Below, piece by piece: positions 14,722 through 23,606 of a stretch of DNA of 64,000 nucleotides (the first letter of the stretch is position 1; every line of letters starts with the position of its first letter). The stretch lies in NCBI RefSeq assembly GCF_013184545.1, contig NZ_JAAOJA010000011.1, positions 124,001 through 188,000 of the forward strand, written 5' to 3'. The stretch is from Pseudomonas tumuqii (GTDB lineage Bacteria > Pseudomonadota > Gammaproteobacteria > Pseudomonadales > Pseudomonadaceae). The notes below the pieces were generated by a model, which saw only the letters and a list, made by a program, of their open reading frames with translations, was not told where the DNA came from and did no database searches. The position numbers and the translations under genes were made by a program.

Positions 14722-16788
14722 CTAGTCCTCGGTAATCAGGGAGTTAACTTGAGTATCTATGGGTTCGATGCTGTCCGCGCGGATAACCGCGGCGAACTGC
14801 TGAATCATTTGCTGCACCAGCGGATCGCCGTGGATCGACTCTTCTGCTTCGCGCTGACGATTGGCACGCTTGCGTGCCGCTGCCTGCGCCGGGGTTTCCT
14901 GCTCGGGCGTACACAACTCGATCTGCAGGTGCAATTCGCGTCCATGATACTGATTCAGGGCATCATTCAAACGACGCTGCTGGGTCGCATTGAACAACGC
15001 ACTGTGCCCAGGATCGAGATGCAACAACCAGCTATCACCCTCGACCGCCATCAGCGTGCAGTTGGCGCCGATACTGCCGGTCATGCCAGACAGACCAAGC
15101 TTGGGAAACAGCTCCAACCAGTCGGCAGCCAGGCCGGTCGCCGGCTTCGCAGCAAGCTGCAGTTCCGGCTCGACGGGCGCAACGGAATCAACCGCATCGA
15201 AATCGTAGTCGAACGACTGCGCATCCATCTCCACATAATCATAATCGCCCAACGGCGGTTCATCATCGCTGTCGCTACCGGCCTCGACCGGCGGCGCAAT
15301 GCTGGCGGGCTGTACGGCCAACGCCTCGGCTTGCGGCGGCACCGATAGCGACTCAGCCAGCGGCGTACAGCCCTCAACTGGAGCGGCCTGCTCTTCCCAG
15401 GGCAAATTTGTCACTGCAATAACCGCCGCCGGCGGCGCGGCAGTCGGCGGCGCGGCGACAACCGGGGGCGCTGCAACCGCAGGCACAGGCTCGACCAGCG
15501 CCGGTGCCTGAAATTCGACCGGCGCAAGCGGCGGTTCTGGCACAACAGCCGTCACCACCCCAGACTCGGCTTCAGCCTCGACAACGGCAGCGGTCACCGC
15601 CGACACAGCCATAGCCGTGCCGGCCACTGGGTTGGGACGGGGATCAGCTGTGGCCTGGCTAATCCCTAGCGGCTTTAGCACCACCCTCGGCCCATCGCCG
15701 CTATCGGCGGGCCGAAACGCCAACATGCGCAACAGCACCATCTCGAAGCCGCTGCGCGGATCCGGCGCCAACGGCAGGTCGCGCCGACCGATCAAACCCA
15801 TCTGGTAATAGAACTGCACGTCTTCGGCAGGCAACACTTCGGCCAATGCCAGCACCCGATCACGGTCGCCCTGGCCGTTGTCGACCGCATCCGGCAGCGC
15901 CTGGGCGATGGCCACACGGTGCAGGACATTGAGAATCTCCGCCAGCACCCCATTCCAGTCAGGCCCCTGCTCGGCCAAATGGCGTACGGCATCGATCAGG
16001 CCGCGCGCATCGCCCTCGAGCAATGCGTGCAGCACGCCATACACCTGACCGTGGTCGAGGGTGCCGAGCATCGCACGCACGTCTGTCGCCAGCACCTTGC
16101 CTTCACCGAAGGCAATCGCCTGGTCGGTCAGGCTCATCGCATCGCGCATCGAACCATCGGCCGCACGTCCAAGCAGCCAGAGCGCATCCTCTTCAAACGG
16201 AATATTTTCCGCCCCCAGCACATGGGTCAGGTGCTCCACCACCCGCTCCGGCGGCATGTTCTTCAGAGAGAACTGCAAGCAGCGCGACAGAATGGTCATC
16301 GGCAGCTTCTGCGGATCGGTGGTTGCCAGCAAGAATTTGACGTGCGGCGGCGGCTCTTCCAGGGTCTTGAGCAAGGCGTTGAACGAGTGCGAAGAGAGCA
16401 TGTGCACTTCGTCGATCAGGTAGACCTTGAAGCGCCCGCGGCTCGGCGAATACTGCACGTTATCCAGCAGTTCGCGCGTGTCTTCGACCTTGGTGCGGCT
16501 GGCAGCATCGACCTCGATCAGGTCGACGAAGCGCCCCTCGTCGATCTCCTTGCAGATAGAGCAGACACCGCAAGGTGTCGAACTGATCCCGGTTTCGCAG
16601 TTCAGGCACTTGGCGATAATGCGCGCAATTGTGGTCTTGCCAACCCCACGGGTACCTGTAAACAGGTAGGCGTGATGCAGGCGTTGACTGTCGAGGGCGT
16701 TGATCAGCGCCTTGAGCACATGGGCCTGGCCGACCATTTCGCGAAACGTGCGCGGACGCCACTTTCGTGCAAGAACCTGATAACTCAT
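14722..16788 (-). CDS. dnaX: DNA polymerase III subunit tau (gamma/tau)
   Basis: 688 residues. AAA+ clamp-loader ATPase with Walker A GTRGVGKTT (45-53), zinc cysteines C64, C73, C76 and C79, Walker B DEVHMLS and the SRC arginine finger region, then the collar domain to about 365. A variable Pro/Ala/Val-rich linker (about 390-545) leads to the tau C-terminal domain that binds DnaB and alpha. I saw no A6G frameshift heptamer, so production of the short gamma form is not evident. First gene of dnaX-ybaB-recR. Confidence 0.96.
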   Translation of the reverse strand: MSYQVLARKWRPRTFREMVGQAHVLKALINALDSQRLHHAYLFTGTRGVGKTTIARIIAKCLNCETGISSTPCGVCSICKEIDEGRFVDLIEVDAASRTKVEDTRELLDNVQYSPSRGRFKVYLIDEVHMLSSHSFNALLKTLEEPPPHVKFLLATTDPQKLPMTILSRCLQFSLKNMPPERVVEHLTHVLGAENIPFEEDALWLLGRAADGSMRDAMSLTDQAIAFGEGKVLATDVRAMLGTLDHGQVYGVLHALLEGDARGLIDAVRHLAEQGPDWNGVLAEILNVLHRVAIAQALPDAVDNGQGDRDRVLALAEVLPAEDVQFYYQMGLIGRRDLPLAPDPRSGFEMVLLRMLAFRPADSGDGPRVVLKPLGISQATADPRPNPVAGTAMAVSAVTAAVVEAEAESGVVTAVVPEPPLAPVEFQAPALVEPVPAVAAPPVVAAPPTAAPPAAVIAVTNLPWEEQAAPVEGCTPLAESLSVPPQAEALAVQPASIAPPVEAGSDSDDEPPLGDYDYVEMDAQSFDYDFDAVDSVAPVEPELQLAAKPATGLAADWLELFPKLGLSGMTGSIGANCTLMAVEGDSWLLHLDPGHSALFNATQQRRLNDALNQYHGRELHLQIELCTPEQETPAQAAARKRANRQREAEESIHGDPLVQQMIQQFAAVIRADSIEPIDTQVNSLITED

Positions 16789-17372
16789 CTAAAACCGTCG
16801 CGAGATGAAAGCAAAAGTGGGCTAATCCTAACGGAGCATGGGCTAAATTGCATCCGATGCTCGGCTCGGCGCTGCCAGCGCAATAATCATTGCATCGACT
16901 CAGCCCGTATATTGCAGGCGCTAGCGGACTGGCGATCGTTGGCGACTGCTGGCGGATCGCCGGAATGCCGGACCACAGCCAATTGGCTCCTGCTGGGTAT
17001 TATCCGTGCCCAGCGCAGATTCAGCTGGCTAAAACTTAATCAAACAGTTATCATCCGGCCCGTTAGTACCACGCTGTAAGTCATTCAGGCCTTCCGGCCC
17101 CCTCGATGGACTCCAGGTAAAGAACGCATACGCCCCATCAGGCTATGCCGCACAGTTCCTTACCAGACCCAACCTGCTGACTGATCAGGCCGTCTTGCGC
17201 AAGCACTGACTCAGCCTGCCTCCGAAGTACCGACCCGCATAAGCACTAGTCAACACTGAACTTATGCGCGCAGTCCCGCTCCGATCAGACTCATTCCTTC
17301 GACCAGAAGTCGAAAGCTTGGAGCTTTATTTAGCGCAATGACGCGCCCGTTGTTTTAGGAAACACCCAAAAA
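16789..17372. other. 584-bp intergenic region upstream of dnaX and the next small gene
   Basis: No coding frame is convincing. It must hold the dnaX promoter on the minus strand. Near its right end two adjacent hairpins occur: TTCGAC-CAGAA-GTCGAA (17298-17314) and AAAGCT-TGG-AGCTTT followed by ATTT (17313-17327). These overlap by two bases, could be a leader structure for the small gene at 17373, and may be mutually exclusive. I searched by eye for the 4.5S RNA core motif and did not find it. Confidence 0.5.
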
Positions 17373-17594
17373 ATGAATACTCAACACCAAATTCAGGATG
17401 CCATTCGCACCCTATCCAACGCCTTTGCGCCATTCGATTGCCGCATTCTTGCCAGCCGCAAGGGTAACTTCAGCTTCACTATCGTCAATCAGGCCGGTAT
17501 TGCCCAGCATACCCAGCGCCTGTATCCCGAGCAGTACAGCAGCGAGTCCCTGCCGCAGGTAATCGAGCGCGCCCGACAGTCGCTACTGGCCTGA
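17373..17594 (+). CDS. Small conserved hypothetical protein (PA1531-like position)
   Basis: 73 residues, no signal peptide. It reads as a soluble alpha/beta protein (QDAIRTLSNAFAPFDCRILASRKGNFSFTIVN). Its place right of dnaX matches a small conserved Pseudomonas gene at the PA1531 position; function unknown. A purine-rich AGGAAAC precedes the ATG. The next small gene follows after 58 bp on the same strand, so both are probably one unit. Confidence 0.75.
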   Translation: MNTQHQIQDAIRTLSNAFAPFDCRILASRKGNFSFTIVNQAGIAQHTQRLYPEQYSSESLPQVIERARQSLLA

Positions 17595-17652
17595 CCGAAC
17601 TACACAACACCATTGGTGTCATAAGTGATTAGCCTCAGGATGGAGAACGGTC

Positions 17653-17940
17653 ATGGATAGCATCAATCGCCAGTTCGTCGAACAGTTGTTTGCTCCTTTA
17701 CGCGTCACTTTCAGCCCGCGTCGCCCAGACGGCGGCGTTGTCCTCTCCCTGCTCGACGACGCCGACGTCACCGCCTACAGCCGGGTCCTCAGCTCCGCCC
17801 AGCGTGACGATGCGCAAGCTTTTGCACAGAGCCTTGAAGACATTCGCCTGGAACTCGCCGTTCGCTCCGGCAATATTCCCGCAGAGATGCGCAAGGCGCT
17901 GAAAGAACAGAACAGCGTGCTCAATTATCACATCGACTGA
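17653..17940 (+). CDS. Small conserved hypothetical protein (PA1530-like position)
   Basis: 95 residues, soluble, starting MDSINRQFVEQLFAPLRVTFS, with an acidic-basic middle and an amphipathic end. No recognisable domain. The ribosome site GGATGGAGAACGG precedes the ATG. Downstream is a strong hairpin terminator. Codon use matches the neighbours, which supports a real gene. Confidence 0.75.
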   Translation: MDSINRQFVEQLFAPLRVTFSPRRPDGGVVLSLLDDADVTAYSRVLSSAQRDDAQAFAQSLEDIRLELAVRSGNIPAEMRKALKEQNSVLNYHID

Positions 17941-17965
17941 AATAGCCAGCCCAGCCTCGCACAGC

Positions 17966-18004
17966 AAAATGCCGCTCACTTGAACCAAGTGAGCGGCATT
18001 TTTG
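17966..18004. terminator. Symmetric terminator after the small genes
   Basis: AAAATGCCGCTCACTTG-AAC-CAAGTGAGCGGCATTTTT is a near-perfect 17-bp stem with A-run and T-run, so it can end transcription from both sides. Confidence 0.9.
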
Positions 18005-18162
18005 TAACCCTAGCTGGAACCCCGGGATACGGTCGAATTGCGCAGGTGACAACTCATCGACGCGACTGGAGCTACCCATTCGCTTACTGCGTTTGCACCT
18101 TAGCCAGAGCGATACAATTCGAGCAGGCTTAGGAGCGCAGCACAGCTGCCACTCCCCTCTGA

Positions 18163-18648
18163 CTATCGCTTGAACTCGAACTGTAGTTCGGCTCCTTCCA
18201 GCGAATCCCAGTAGTCATCACTCCGCTCATTGGTGATCAGCTTGCCATTGAGCTGAAAGGGGCTTTCTGCTGCCTGCTCGGCCCGGAACAGCGGCGGCAG
18301 CAAGGCCGGTGACGGCGGTTCATCAGAGACGACGAGCGACTGCAATTCCTCAAACAAATCCGGCGGCAGGCTCAAGTCGAGGTTCGCCTTGAGCGGAGGG
18401 GCAACAACAGCGTCTTTAACCACCGGTTTTTTCACAACGACGGCAGGTCGAGCAGGCTCGCTTGCCGCCTTGATCGCCGGCTTGGGCGCGGGTGTGGGCG
18501 CTATATCTGCCGGCGGCGCTGGCATGACGGATACCACTGATTTGGCGGGCTCGCGCGGCACGGCGGTAGTAGTCTTTTCGTTGTCGCACGCACTCAGCGA
18601 TAGCAGAGCCAGAAGTAAAAGCAAAAACCGGAAGCTGATCATCAACAC
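18163..18648 (-). CDS. Proline/alanine-rich lipoprotein of unknown function
   Basis: About 161 residues. A hydrophobic signal (FRFLLLLLALLSL) ends at lipobox SAC, Cys21. Residues 30-95 are Pro/Ala/Val/Lys-rich with no fold, then a short C-terminal region (LDLSLPPDLFEELQSL ... GKLITNERSDDYWDSLEGAELQFEFKR). No family recognised; the layout fits an envelope lipoprotein with a periplasm-spanning linker. Start uncertain: GTG at 18648 or ATG at 18642, neither with a strong ribosome site. Confidence 0.65.
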   Translation of the reverse strand: MLMISFRFLLLLLALLSLSACDNEKTTTAVPREPAKSVVSVMPAPPADIAPTPAPKPAIKAASEPARPAVVVKKPVVKDAVVAPPLKANLDLSLPPDLFEELQSLVVSDEPPSPALLPPLFRAEQAAESPFQLNGKLITNERSDDYWDSLEGAELQFEFKR

Positions 18649-18834
18649 GCATAGTCGCAGTAAAGAGGAAGCATCATGCTCTCCTCTCCCCCAACTTCTA
18701 GCAAGCCCACCCTGTAGTGCTTACACAGGATTTACTCAAAGGGTGGGAAAATATCGAGCGCCGCAGCGGGTGAGAGTTTTTCACAAGCTCGTAGCCTGCC
18801 GGCCAATGCACTCCACCTTCATATCGACAGCCTG

Positions 18835-19539
18835 CTAGTGTTTTTTCTCGAGTCGTTCGAGCTGCGCCTCGATATCCAGCTGCGGGTAATCCAGTTGCAG
18901 CCGCTGCTGCAGACGCTTTGCCTCCTCGACTTTACCTGCGCGGCGCAATTCGAGCAGATGCATCAGCGCTTTTTCCGTATCCAGCTTCGCCGCCATGCCA
19001 GCCAGTGGTGCCGATTCCACAGCAGTCATGGGTAACTCGGCACTCGGCGCCGGTAGCAAAGCGCTGGCCTCATCAGCTGCCTGCTTGCCCGCATCCTCCG
19101 CCACGCCCGGTGCCGACGCACTCTTCTCAACCTTTTGCCGCGCCGATGAATAACTCCGCAGCGCCGGCGCCTGTTCGCGCAGCAGGCCTTGCGGCGCCTC
19201 GGCTTCGACCATGGGGGCGGTTGGCGCCGGCGCCATCACCGCGCGCGGCATGGGGGCGTCATAGCTATCAGGGGCTTGCTGCAGGGAGCGCCAGGTCAGG
19301 CTGACGCCTATGCCGATGCAAGCCAGCCCGGCCACTGCCAGCGACCAGCGCTGGCGACCGCCTGGGCCGAACAGCCAGGCGTGCAGGCGCTGACTCCAGT
19401 TGGACGCGCTCGACACCTGCGCGGCGCGAGCAGCAGCGAGGATGCGTGCGTCCAGCTCAGCGGAAGGCTCGGCCTGGCTATGGGCACGGAAGTGATCGAG
19501 CAACGCCTGCTCATGCGGCTCGTGTTGATCGCGGTTCAT
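18835..19539 (-). CDS. Single-pass membrane protein, probable anti-sigma factor
   Basis: 234 residues. The cytoplasmic N-terminal segment 1-60 (EQALLDHFRAHSQAEPSAELDARILAAAR) resembles a short zinc-less anti-sigma domain. One transmembrane helix at about 65-83 (WSLAVAGLACIGIGVSLTW) leads to a Pro/Ala-rich periplasmic linker and a C-terminal helix pair (ALMHLLELRRAGKVEEAKRLQQRLQLDYPQLD). Its ATG overlaps the stop of the ECF sigma gene by 4 bp, the usual arrangement for a sigma/anti-sigma pair. The HxxxCxxC zinc motif is absent, so the call rests on context and topology. Confidence 0.65.
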   Translation of the reverse strand: MNRDQHEPHEQALLDHFRAHSQAEPSAELDARILAAARAAQVSSASNWSQRLHAWLFGPGGRQRWSLAVAGLACIGIGVSLTWRSLQQAPDSYDAPMPRAVMAPAPTAPMVEAEAPQGLLREQAPALRSYSSARQKVEKSASAPGVAEDAGKQAADEASALLPAPSAELPMTAVESAPLAGMAAKLDTEKALMHLLELRRAGKVEEAKRLQQRLQLDYPQLDIEAQLERLEKKH

Positions 19540-20138
19540 GCAGATAGCTCCTCGGCGGCCGGGTCAGCCAGCAGCCGACGTAATTTCTGCAACGCATAGC
19601 GTAAACGGCTTTTCACCGTTTCCGCTGGCGTGCGGGTCAACTCGGCGATCTCGTGCAACTCCAGATCGCCGTGGGCGCGCAGCAGGAATACTTCGCGTTG
19701 TTCCGGCGGCAGATCGGCCAGCGCGGCCTGCAGGCGCTCCTGGTCGCGACTCAAACTGAGCTGCTGCTCAGGGTTGGTCTCGCTGCATGGCCGGTCATGC
19801 AGCTGCTCGTCGAACGCCTCATGCCTGCCCTGCTGGCGGCCCGTTTTGCGCCAGTGATCGATCAGGCGATTGCGCGCGATCTGGTACAGCCAGGTCTTGA
19901 ACAGCACCGCCTCGCGCTGCAGCGACTGGCTGCGGATCAGGCTCATCCAAGTGTCCTGGAACACCTCCTCGGCCAGCGTCGGGTCGCCGCACAGACTACA
20001 GAGAAAACGGAACAGGCCGAGGCGATGGCGTTGATAGAGCAGCGCAAAGGCCTCGGCGTCGCCCAGGCGATAACGCCGCAACAAGGCGGCGTCCTCTTCG
20101 TCGGGCAGTGGAGCAGCAGGATGGGCAGTCACGCTCAA
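19536..20138 (-). CDS. ECF RNA polymerase sigma factor
   Basis: 200 residues. Sigma region 2 at about 25-100 (LLYQRHRLGLFRFLCSLCGDPTLAEEVFQDTWMSL, FKTWLYQIARNRLIDHWRK) and region 4 at about 135-190 with the helix-turn-helix HEIAELTRTPAETVKSRLRYALQKLR. There is no region 3, as in group 4 sigma factors. Overlaps by 4 bp with the VWA gene upstream and the anti-sigma-like gene downstream. A candidate ECF promoter at 21898-21929 suggests autoregulation. Confidence 0.9.
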   Translation of the reverse strand: MSVTAHPAAPLPDEEDAALLRRYRLGDAEAFALLYQRHRLGLFRFLCSLCGDPTLAEEVFQDTWMSLIRSQSLQREAVLFKTWLYQIARNRLIDHWRKTGRQQGRHEAFDEQLHDRPCSETNPEQQLSLSRDQERLQAALADLPPEQREVFLLRAHGDLELHEIAELTRTPAETVKSRLRYALQKLRRLLADPAAEELSA

Positions 20139-21859
20139 TCGACCTTGGCAGCGCTGGGTGCGGGAAGTGAAGACGGAGTTTGCAGGCTTTGCGCCAGTTC
20201 GACCAGTTGCACGAACTCGCCGCGCAGGCCGAAGCGATCCTCGCCCTTGCCGCTGCGGGCCAAGTCGGCGCTGTCGGCCAGGTCGAAATCGCCGGTGTAG
20301 CGCGCGCCTTTCAGCTGCTGGGCAAAGGCGGCAACAGCGGCGGCGAAGCGCAGATCCTCGCTGGCCTGAGCAATCGCCGGAGTGTTGCGCTGCACCTCAA
20401 TGGGGATTTCCAGCAACTTACTGCTGCTCTGCTGCGGCGCCTTGTAGCGGATGCGCAGCAGTGCCAGCTCGCCCTGCTTGCCGGCGGTTTTTTCTGCCTG
20501 CTGGTAGCGCAGCGGCTCCAGCCAGCCCTTATTGCCAGCCGGAACTATTTCATAGAGCGCAGTGACGGTATGACCCGCTCCTATTTCCCCGGCATCGACC
20601 TTGTCGTTACTGAAGTCCTCACGCTTCAACGCCCGGTTTTCATAGCCGAGCAGGCGGTACTCGCTGACCTGCGCCGGGTTGAACTCGACCTGGATCTTCA
20701 CGTCCTTGGCCACCGTCGCCAGGGTCGAGCCGAGCTGATCGACCAGCACCTTGCGCGCCTCGCGCAGGTTGTCGATATAAGCGTAATTGCCATCGCCGGC
20801 ATCGGCCAACTGCTCCATCAACCGCTCGTTGTAGTTATCGGTGCCGAAGCCCAGGGTGGTCAGGGAAATCCCGGTCTTGCGCTTGTCGGCCGCCAGTTGC
20901 TTGAGCGTTTCGAAGTCGCTGATACCGACGTTGAAGTCGCCATCGGTGGCCAGCAGGATGCGGTTGATGCCGTTCTTGATAAAACCCTGCTGGGCCTGCT
21001 GATAAGCCAACTGGATACCCGACTCGCCAGCGGTCGAACCACCGGCGCGGAGCTGATCGATGGCCGCGCGGATCTTGACCTTGTCGCTGCCCGCGGTCGG
21101 CTCCAGCACCACGCTGGATGAACCGGCATAGACCACCAGGGAAACCTTATCCTCGGCACGCAATTGCTCGACCAGCAATTTCAAGGTGCTCTGCACCATC
21201 GGCAAGCCTTCGCGCCTGTCCATCGAGCCGGAGACATCCACCAGAAACACCAGATTGGCCGGCGGCAGCTGCGCAACCTGCATATCCGAGGCCTTGATCG
21301 CGATACGCAGCAAACGGCTCTGCGGGTTCCACGGCGTCACCGCCAGTTCGGTGCCGACGCCAAAGGGCGTGGCGCCGGTCGGCAGCGGGTAGGCATAGGG
21401 GAAATAATTGACCAGCTCCTCCAGGCGCACCGCCTCGGCCGGCGGCAACTGGCCCTGGTTGAGGAAGCGGCGGACGTTGGCATAGCTGCCGGTATCGATA
21501 TCGATACTGAAGGTCGACACTGGTGATTCGGCCACGGCATGCACCGGGTTGTCGGCCAGTTTCTGGTACTGCTCGCGGTATTGCTCACGGTACGCCGACG
21601 GCAGATGATCCGCCATAGGTGCGCCAGGCTGACCCGCCGCCGGCAGCGCAGCGATGGCGGCATCACGCTGCAACTCGGTTTTTTTCGCCCGCGGCGGCAT
21701 CTGGGATAGCTCAACTGCCGCGACCAGCTCCTGCTGATCGGCAACATGACTCTGCGGCGGCTCCGGTTGAGCGGCATTGCAGGCGACCAGGGTCAGCAGC
21801 AGGCTTCCGGCAAAACCCTGCAGCAACGGTTGTGGATATAACGCACGAATCCTCGACAT
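20135..21859 (-). CDS. VWA-domain lipoprotein (YfbK-like) in an ECF sigma operon
   Basis: 574 residues. Lipobox LVAC with Cys near residue 27. A VWA-associated N-terminal domain (TFSIDIDTGSYANVRRFLNQG) is followed by the VWA fold starting at about 200 with MIDAS motif DVSGSM and later ATDGDFNVG. A C-terminal beta-rich domain has LLRIRYKAP. MIDAS proteins bind a metal and a partner protein. Encoded upstream of the sigma and anti-sigma genes with 4-bp overlaps, so the three are made together. A signal-sensing or scaffold role for the sigma pathway is inference; the family function is not established. Confidence 0.85.
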   Translation of the reverse strand: MSRIRALYPQPLLQGFAGSLLLTLVACNAAQPEPPQSHVADQQELVAAVELSQMPPRAKKTELQRDAAIAALPAAGQPGAPMADHLPSAYREQYREQYQKLADNPVHAVAESPVSTFSIDIDTGSYANVRRFLNQGQLPPAEAVRLEELVNYFPYAYPLPTGATPFGVGTELAVTPWNPQSRLLRIAIKASDMQVAQLPPANLVFLVDVSGSMDRREGLPMVQSTLKLLVEQLRAEDKVSLVVYAGSSSVVLEPTAGSDKVKIRAAIDQLRAGGSTAGESGIQLAYQQAQQGFIKNGINRILLATDGDFNVGISDFETLKQLAADKRKTGISLTTLGFGTDNYNERLMEQLADAGDGNYAYIDNLREARKVLVDQLGSTLATVAKDVKIQVEFNPAQVSEYRLLGYENRALKREDFSNDKVDAGEIGAGHTVTALYEIVPAGNKGWLEPLRYQQAEKTAGKQGELALLRIRYKAPQQSSSKLLEIPIEVQRNTPAIAQASEDLRFAAAVAAFAQQLKGARYTGDFDLADSADLARSGKGEDRFGLRGEFVQLVELAQSLQTPSSLPAPSAAKVD

Positions 21860-21897
21860 GACGCATCTCCTTGGGGCGAAAAAGCTCTTCGCCCTGG

Positions 21898-21929
21898 TAG
21901 ACGCAATGCCTTACCGATTCGGGTTAACC
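21898..21929 (-). promoter_or_regulatory. Candidate ECF-type promoter of the VWA-sigma-antisigma operon
   Basis: On the minus strand GGTTAACCC, 17 bases, then CGTCTA, 39 bases before the VWA start. AAC-type -35 and CGTC-type -10 elements with 16-17 bp spacing are the usual ECF pattern. It sits in the 80-bp gap before the operon. No transcription data, so it is a prediction. Confidence 0.55.
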
Positions 21930-21939
21930 GCGAGGACAT

Positions 21940-23379
21940 TCAGCTACTTGCCGTTGCCTCCTGGCACAACTGGCTGGCCAGCATGCCCAGGGTCATCAAG
22001 GCCCGCTCGGCCTCGCGGCTCCAGGGGATGCCGCAATTGAGGCGGATGCAGTGATTGAACTGCTCGGTGTTGCTGAAGATCAGCCCCGGCGCGATGCTGA
22101 TGCCCTGCTGCAAGGCGCGCACGTGCAAGTCCTTGGTGTTGACCCGCACCGGCAGGCTGACCCAGAGGATGAAGCCGCCATTGGGCCGGGTCATCTGCGT
22201 GCCTTCGGGGAAGTACTGCTGCACCGCCAGCTGGAAGGCGCTGAGGTTCTTGCGGTATTCCTGGCGGATATAGCGCAGATGGCGGTCGTAACCGCCGTTC
22301 TCCAGGTAGGCCGCCACGGCCATCTGCGTGACGCTACAGGCCGAATGGGTGCTGAAGGTCTGCAGACGCTGGATCTCCTCCTGGTATTTGCCGGCGATGA
22401 TCCAGCCGATGCGCACCCCGGGCGACAGGGTCTTGGAGAAGCTCGAGCAATACACCACCCGCCCCTCACGGTCATGCGACTTGAGTGCCTTGATCGGGCC
22501 TTGCTCGAACATCAGTTCGCCGTATATGTCGTCCTCGACGATCTGGATATCGAAATCTCCGGCCAGGCGCAGCAACTGCTTCTGTCGCGGCTCGGGGATG
22601 CTGCCGCCAAGCGGATTGCTCAGGCGTGCGGTCAAGACCAGCGCCTTGATCGGCCACTGACTGGCCGCCAGTTGCAACGCCTCGAGGCTGATCCCCGTAC
22701 TTGGATCGCTGGGAATCTCGATGACTTTCAAACCCAGCAGATCGGCCAATTGCAGCAGGCCGTAATAGGTCGGCGACTCGGTGGCGATCAAATCCCCCGG
22801 TTTGGTCAGCACCCGCAGCGACATCTGCAGCGCATCGACGCAACCATGGGTAATCACCACTTCCGATGGGTCGACCACCACGCCGGCATCGCGCATGCGG
22901 ATCGCCACTTGGCGACGCAGCGGCTCGAAACCCGGGCTGAACATATAGCTGAAGGCGCGCGGACTCTGAAACCGGGTGACCTTGGCCAACTGCTGATGCA
23001 AGGCGCGCACCGGCAGGTAGTCGACATGCGGCACCGCCGCGCCGAGAGGGAATACCCCTTCACGGCGCGACTCGGTGAGGATCTGATTGATGATGCTGCT
23101 GCGCGTCACCAGGCTGGGACGCTCGACCCGGGCGATATCCGGGGTCGGCGCGGTCAGGGCCGGGGTCTGGTGCACATAGAAACCGGATTGCGGACGCGCG
23201 CGAATCAGGCCCTGGTCCTCCAGGTTGGCGTAGGCCTGCAACACCGTGGCATGACTGACGCTGAGCTGCGAACTCATCTTGCGCACCGACGGTACCCGCT
23301 CTCCCGGCTGATAGACGCCGCGACGGATGTCTTCCGCCAATTGCTGGGCGATACGCTGATAGAGCAACAGACTGGTCAT
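21940..23379 (-). CDS. MocR/PdxR-family regulator (GntR helix-turn-helix fused to aminotransferase)
   Basis: 479 residues. GntR winged helix at 1-75 (IAQQLAEDIRRGVYQPGERVPSVRKMSSQLSVSHATVLQAYANLE) and a fold-type I aminotransferase domain from about 100 on. The PLP-binding segment is SSFSKTLSPGVRIGW. MocR proteins use PLP or an amino-acid adduct as effector and often control a neighbouring pathway gene; here the neighbour is unclear. An inverted repeat at 23496-23529 could be its operator. Confidence 0.88.
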   Translation of the reverse strand: MTSLLLYQRIAQQLAEDIRRGVYQPGERVPSVRKMSSQLSVSHATVLQAYANLEDQGLIRARPQSGFYVHQTPALTAPTPDIARVERPSLVTRSSIINQILTESRREGVFPLGAAVPHVDYLPVRALHQQLAKVTRFQSPRAFSYMFSPGFEPLRRQVAIRMRDAGVVVDPSEVVITHGCVDALQMSLRVLTKPGDLIATESPTYYGLLQLADLLGLKVIEIPSDPSTGISLEALQLAASQWPIKALVLTARLSNPLGGSIPEPRQKQLLRLAGDFDIQIVEDDIYGELMFEQGPIKALKSHDREGRVVYCSSFSKTLSPGVRIGWIIAGKYQEEIQRLQTFSTHSACSVTQMAVAAYLENGGYDRHLRYIRQEYRKNLSAFQLAVQQYFPEGTQMTRPNGGFILWVSLPVRVNTKDLHVRALQQGISIAPGLIFSNTEQFNHCIRLNCGIPWSREAERALMTLGMLASQLCQEATASS

Positions 23380-23495
23380 GGCCGCCTTCCCGCTTTATTG
23401 AACCGTTACAGTAACCCGACGAACCGAAAGTGCACCGGTACAGTTCCATAAATTGTGGACGACACAGCGGCGATCCGCCAGCGACTGCAGTGGAA

Positions 23496-23529
23496 CAATT
23501 CAATAACAAGCCAACTGTTTGTTGAATTG
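23496..23529. promoter_or_regulatory. Inverted repeat upstream of the mocR gene
   Basis: CAATTCAATAACA and TGTTTGTTGAATTG form an 8-bp perfect outer dyad with partial inner symmetry, 117-150 bp before the mocR ATG. It is AT-rich against a GC-rich background. A MocR or other dimeric regulator could bind. Confidence 0.4.
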
Positions 23530-23586
23530 CTCGCCTCCTCCAGGCCGCTGCGATCCTGGCTAGGGGCGGCGATAAATCGCGGGCAG

Positions 23587-23606
23587 AAAAAAACCGGTGC
23601 ACCCGG
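23587..23606 (-). terminator. Terminator of the OmpA-like lipoprotein operon
   Basis: On the minus strand a small CCGG-GTGCA-CCGG stem is followed by seven T residues, about 130 bp after the ompA-like stop. Confidence 0.55.

Noticed and set aside
14722..16788. Programmed frameshift in dnaX
   Set aside because: No A-AAA-AAG slippery heptamer on the coding strand.
16789..17372. 4.5S RNA gene near dnaX
   Set aside because: I looked for the conserved core on both strands and did not find it.
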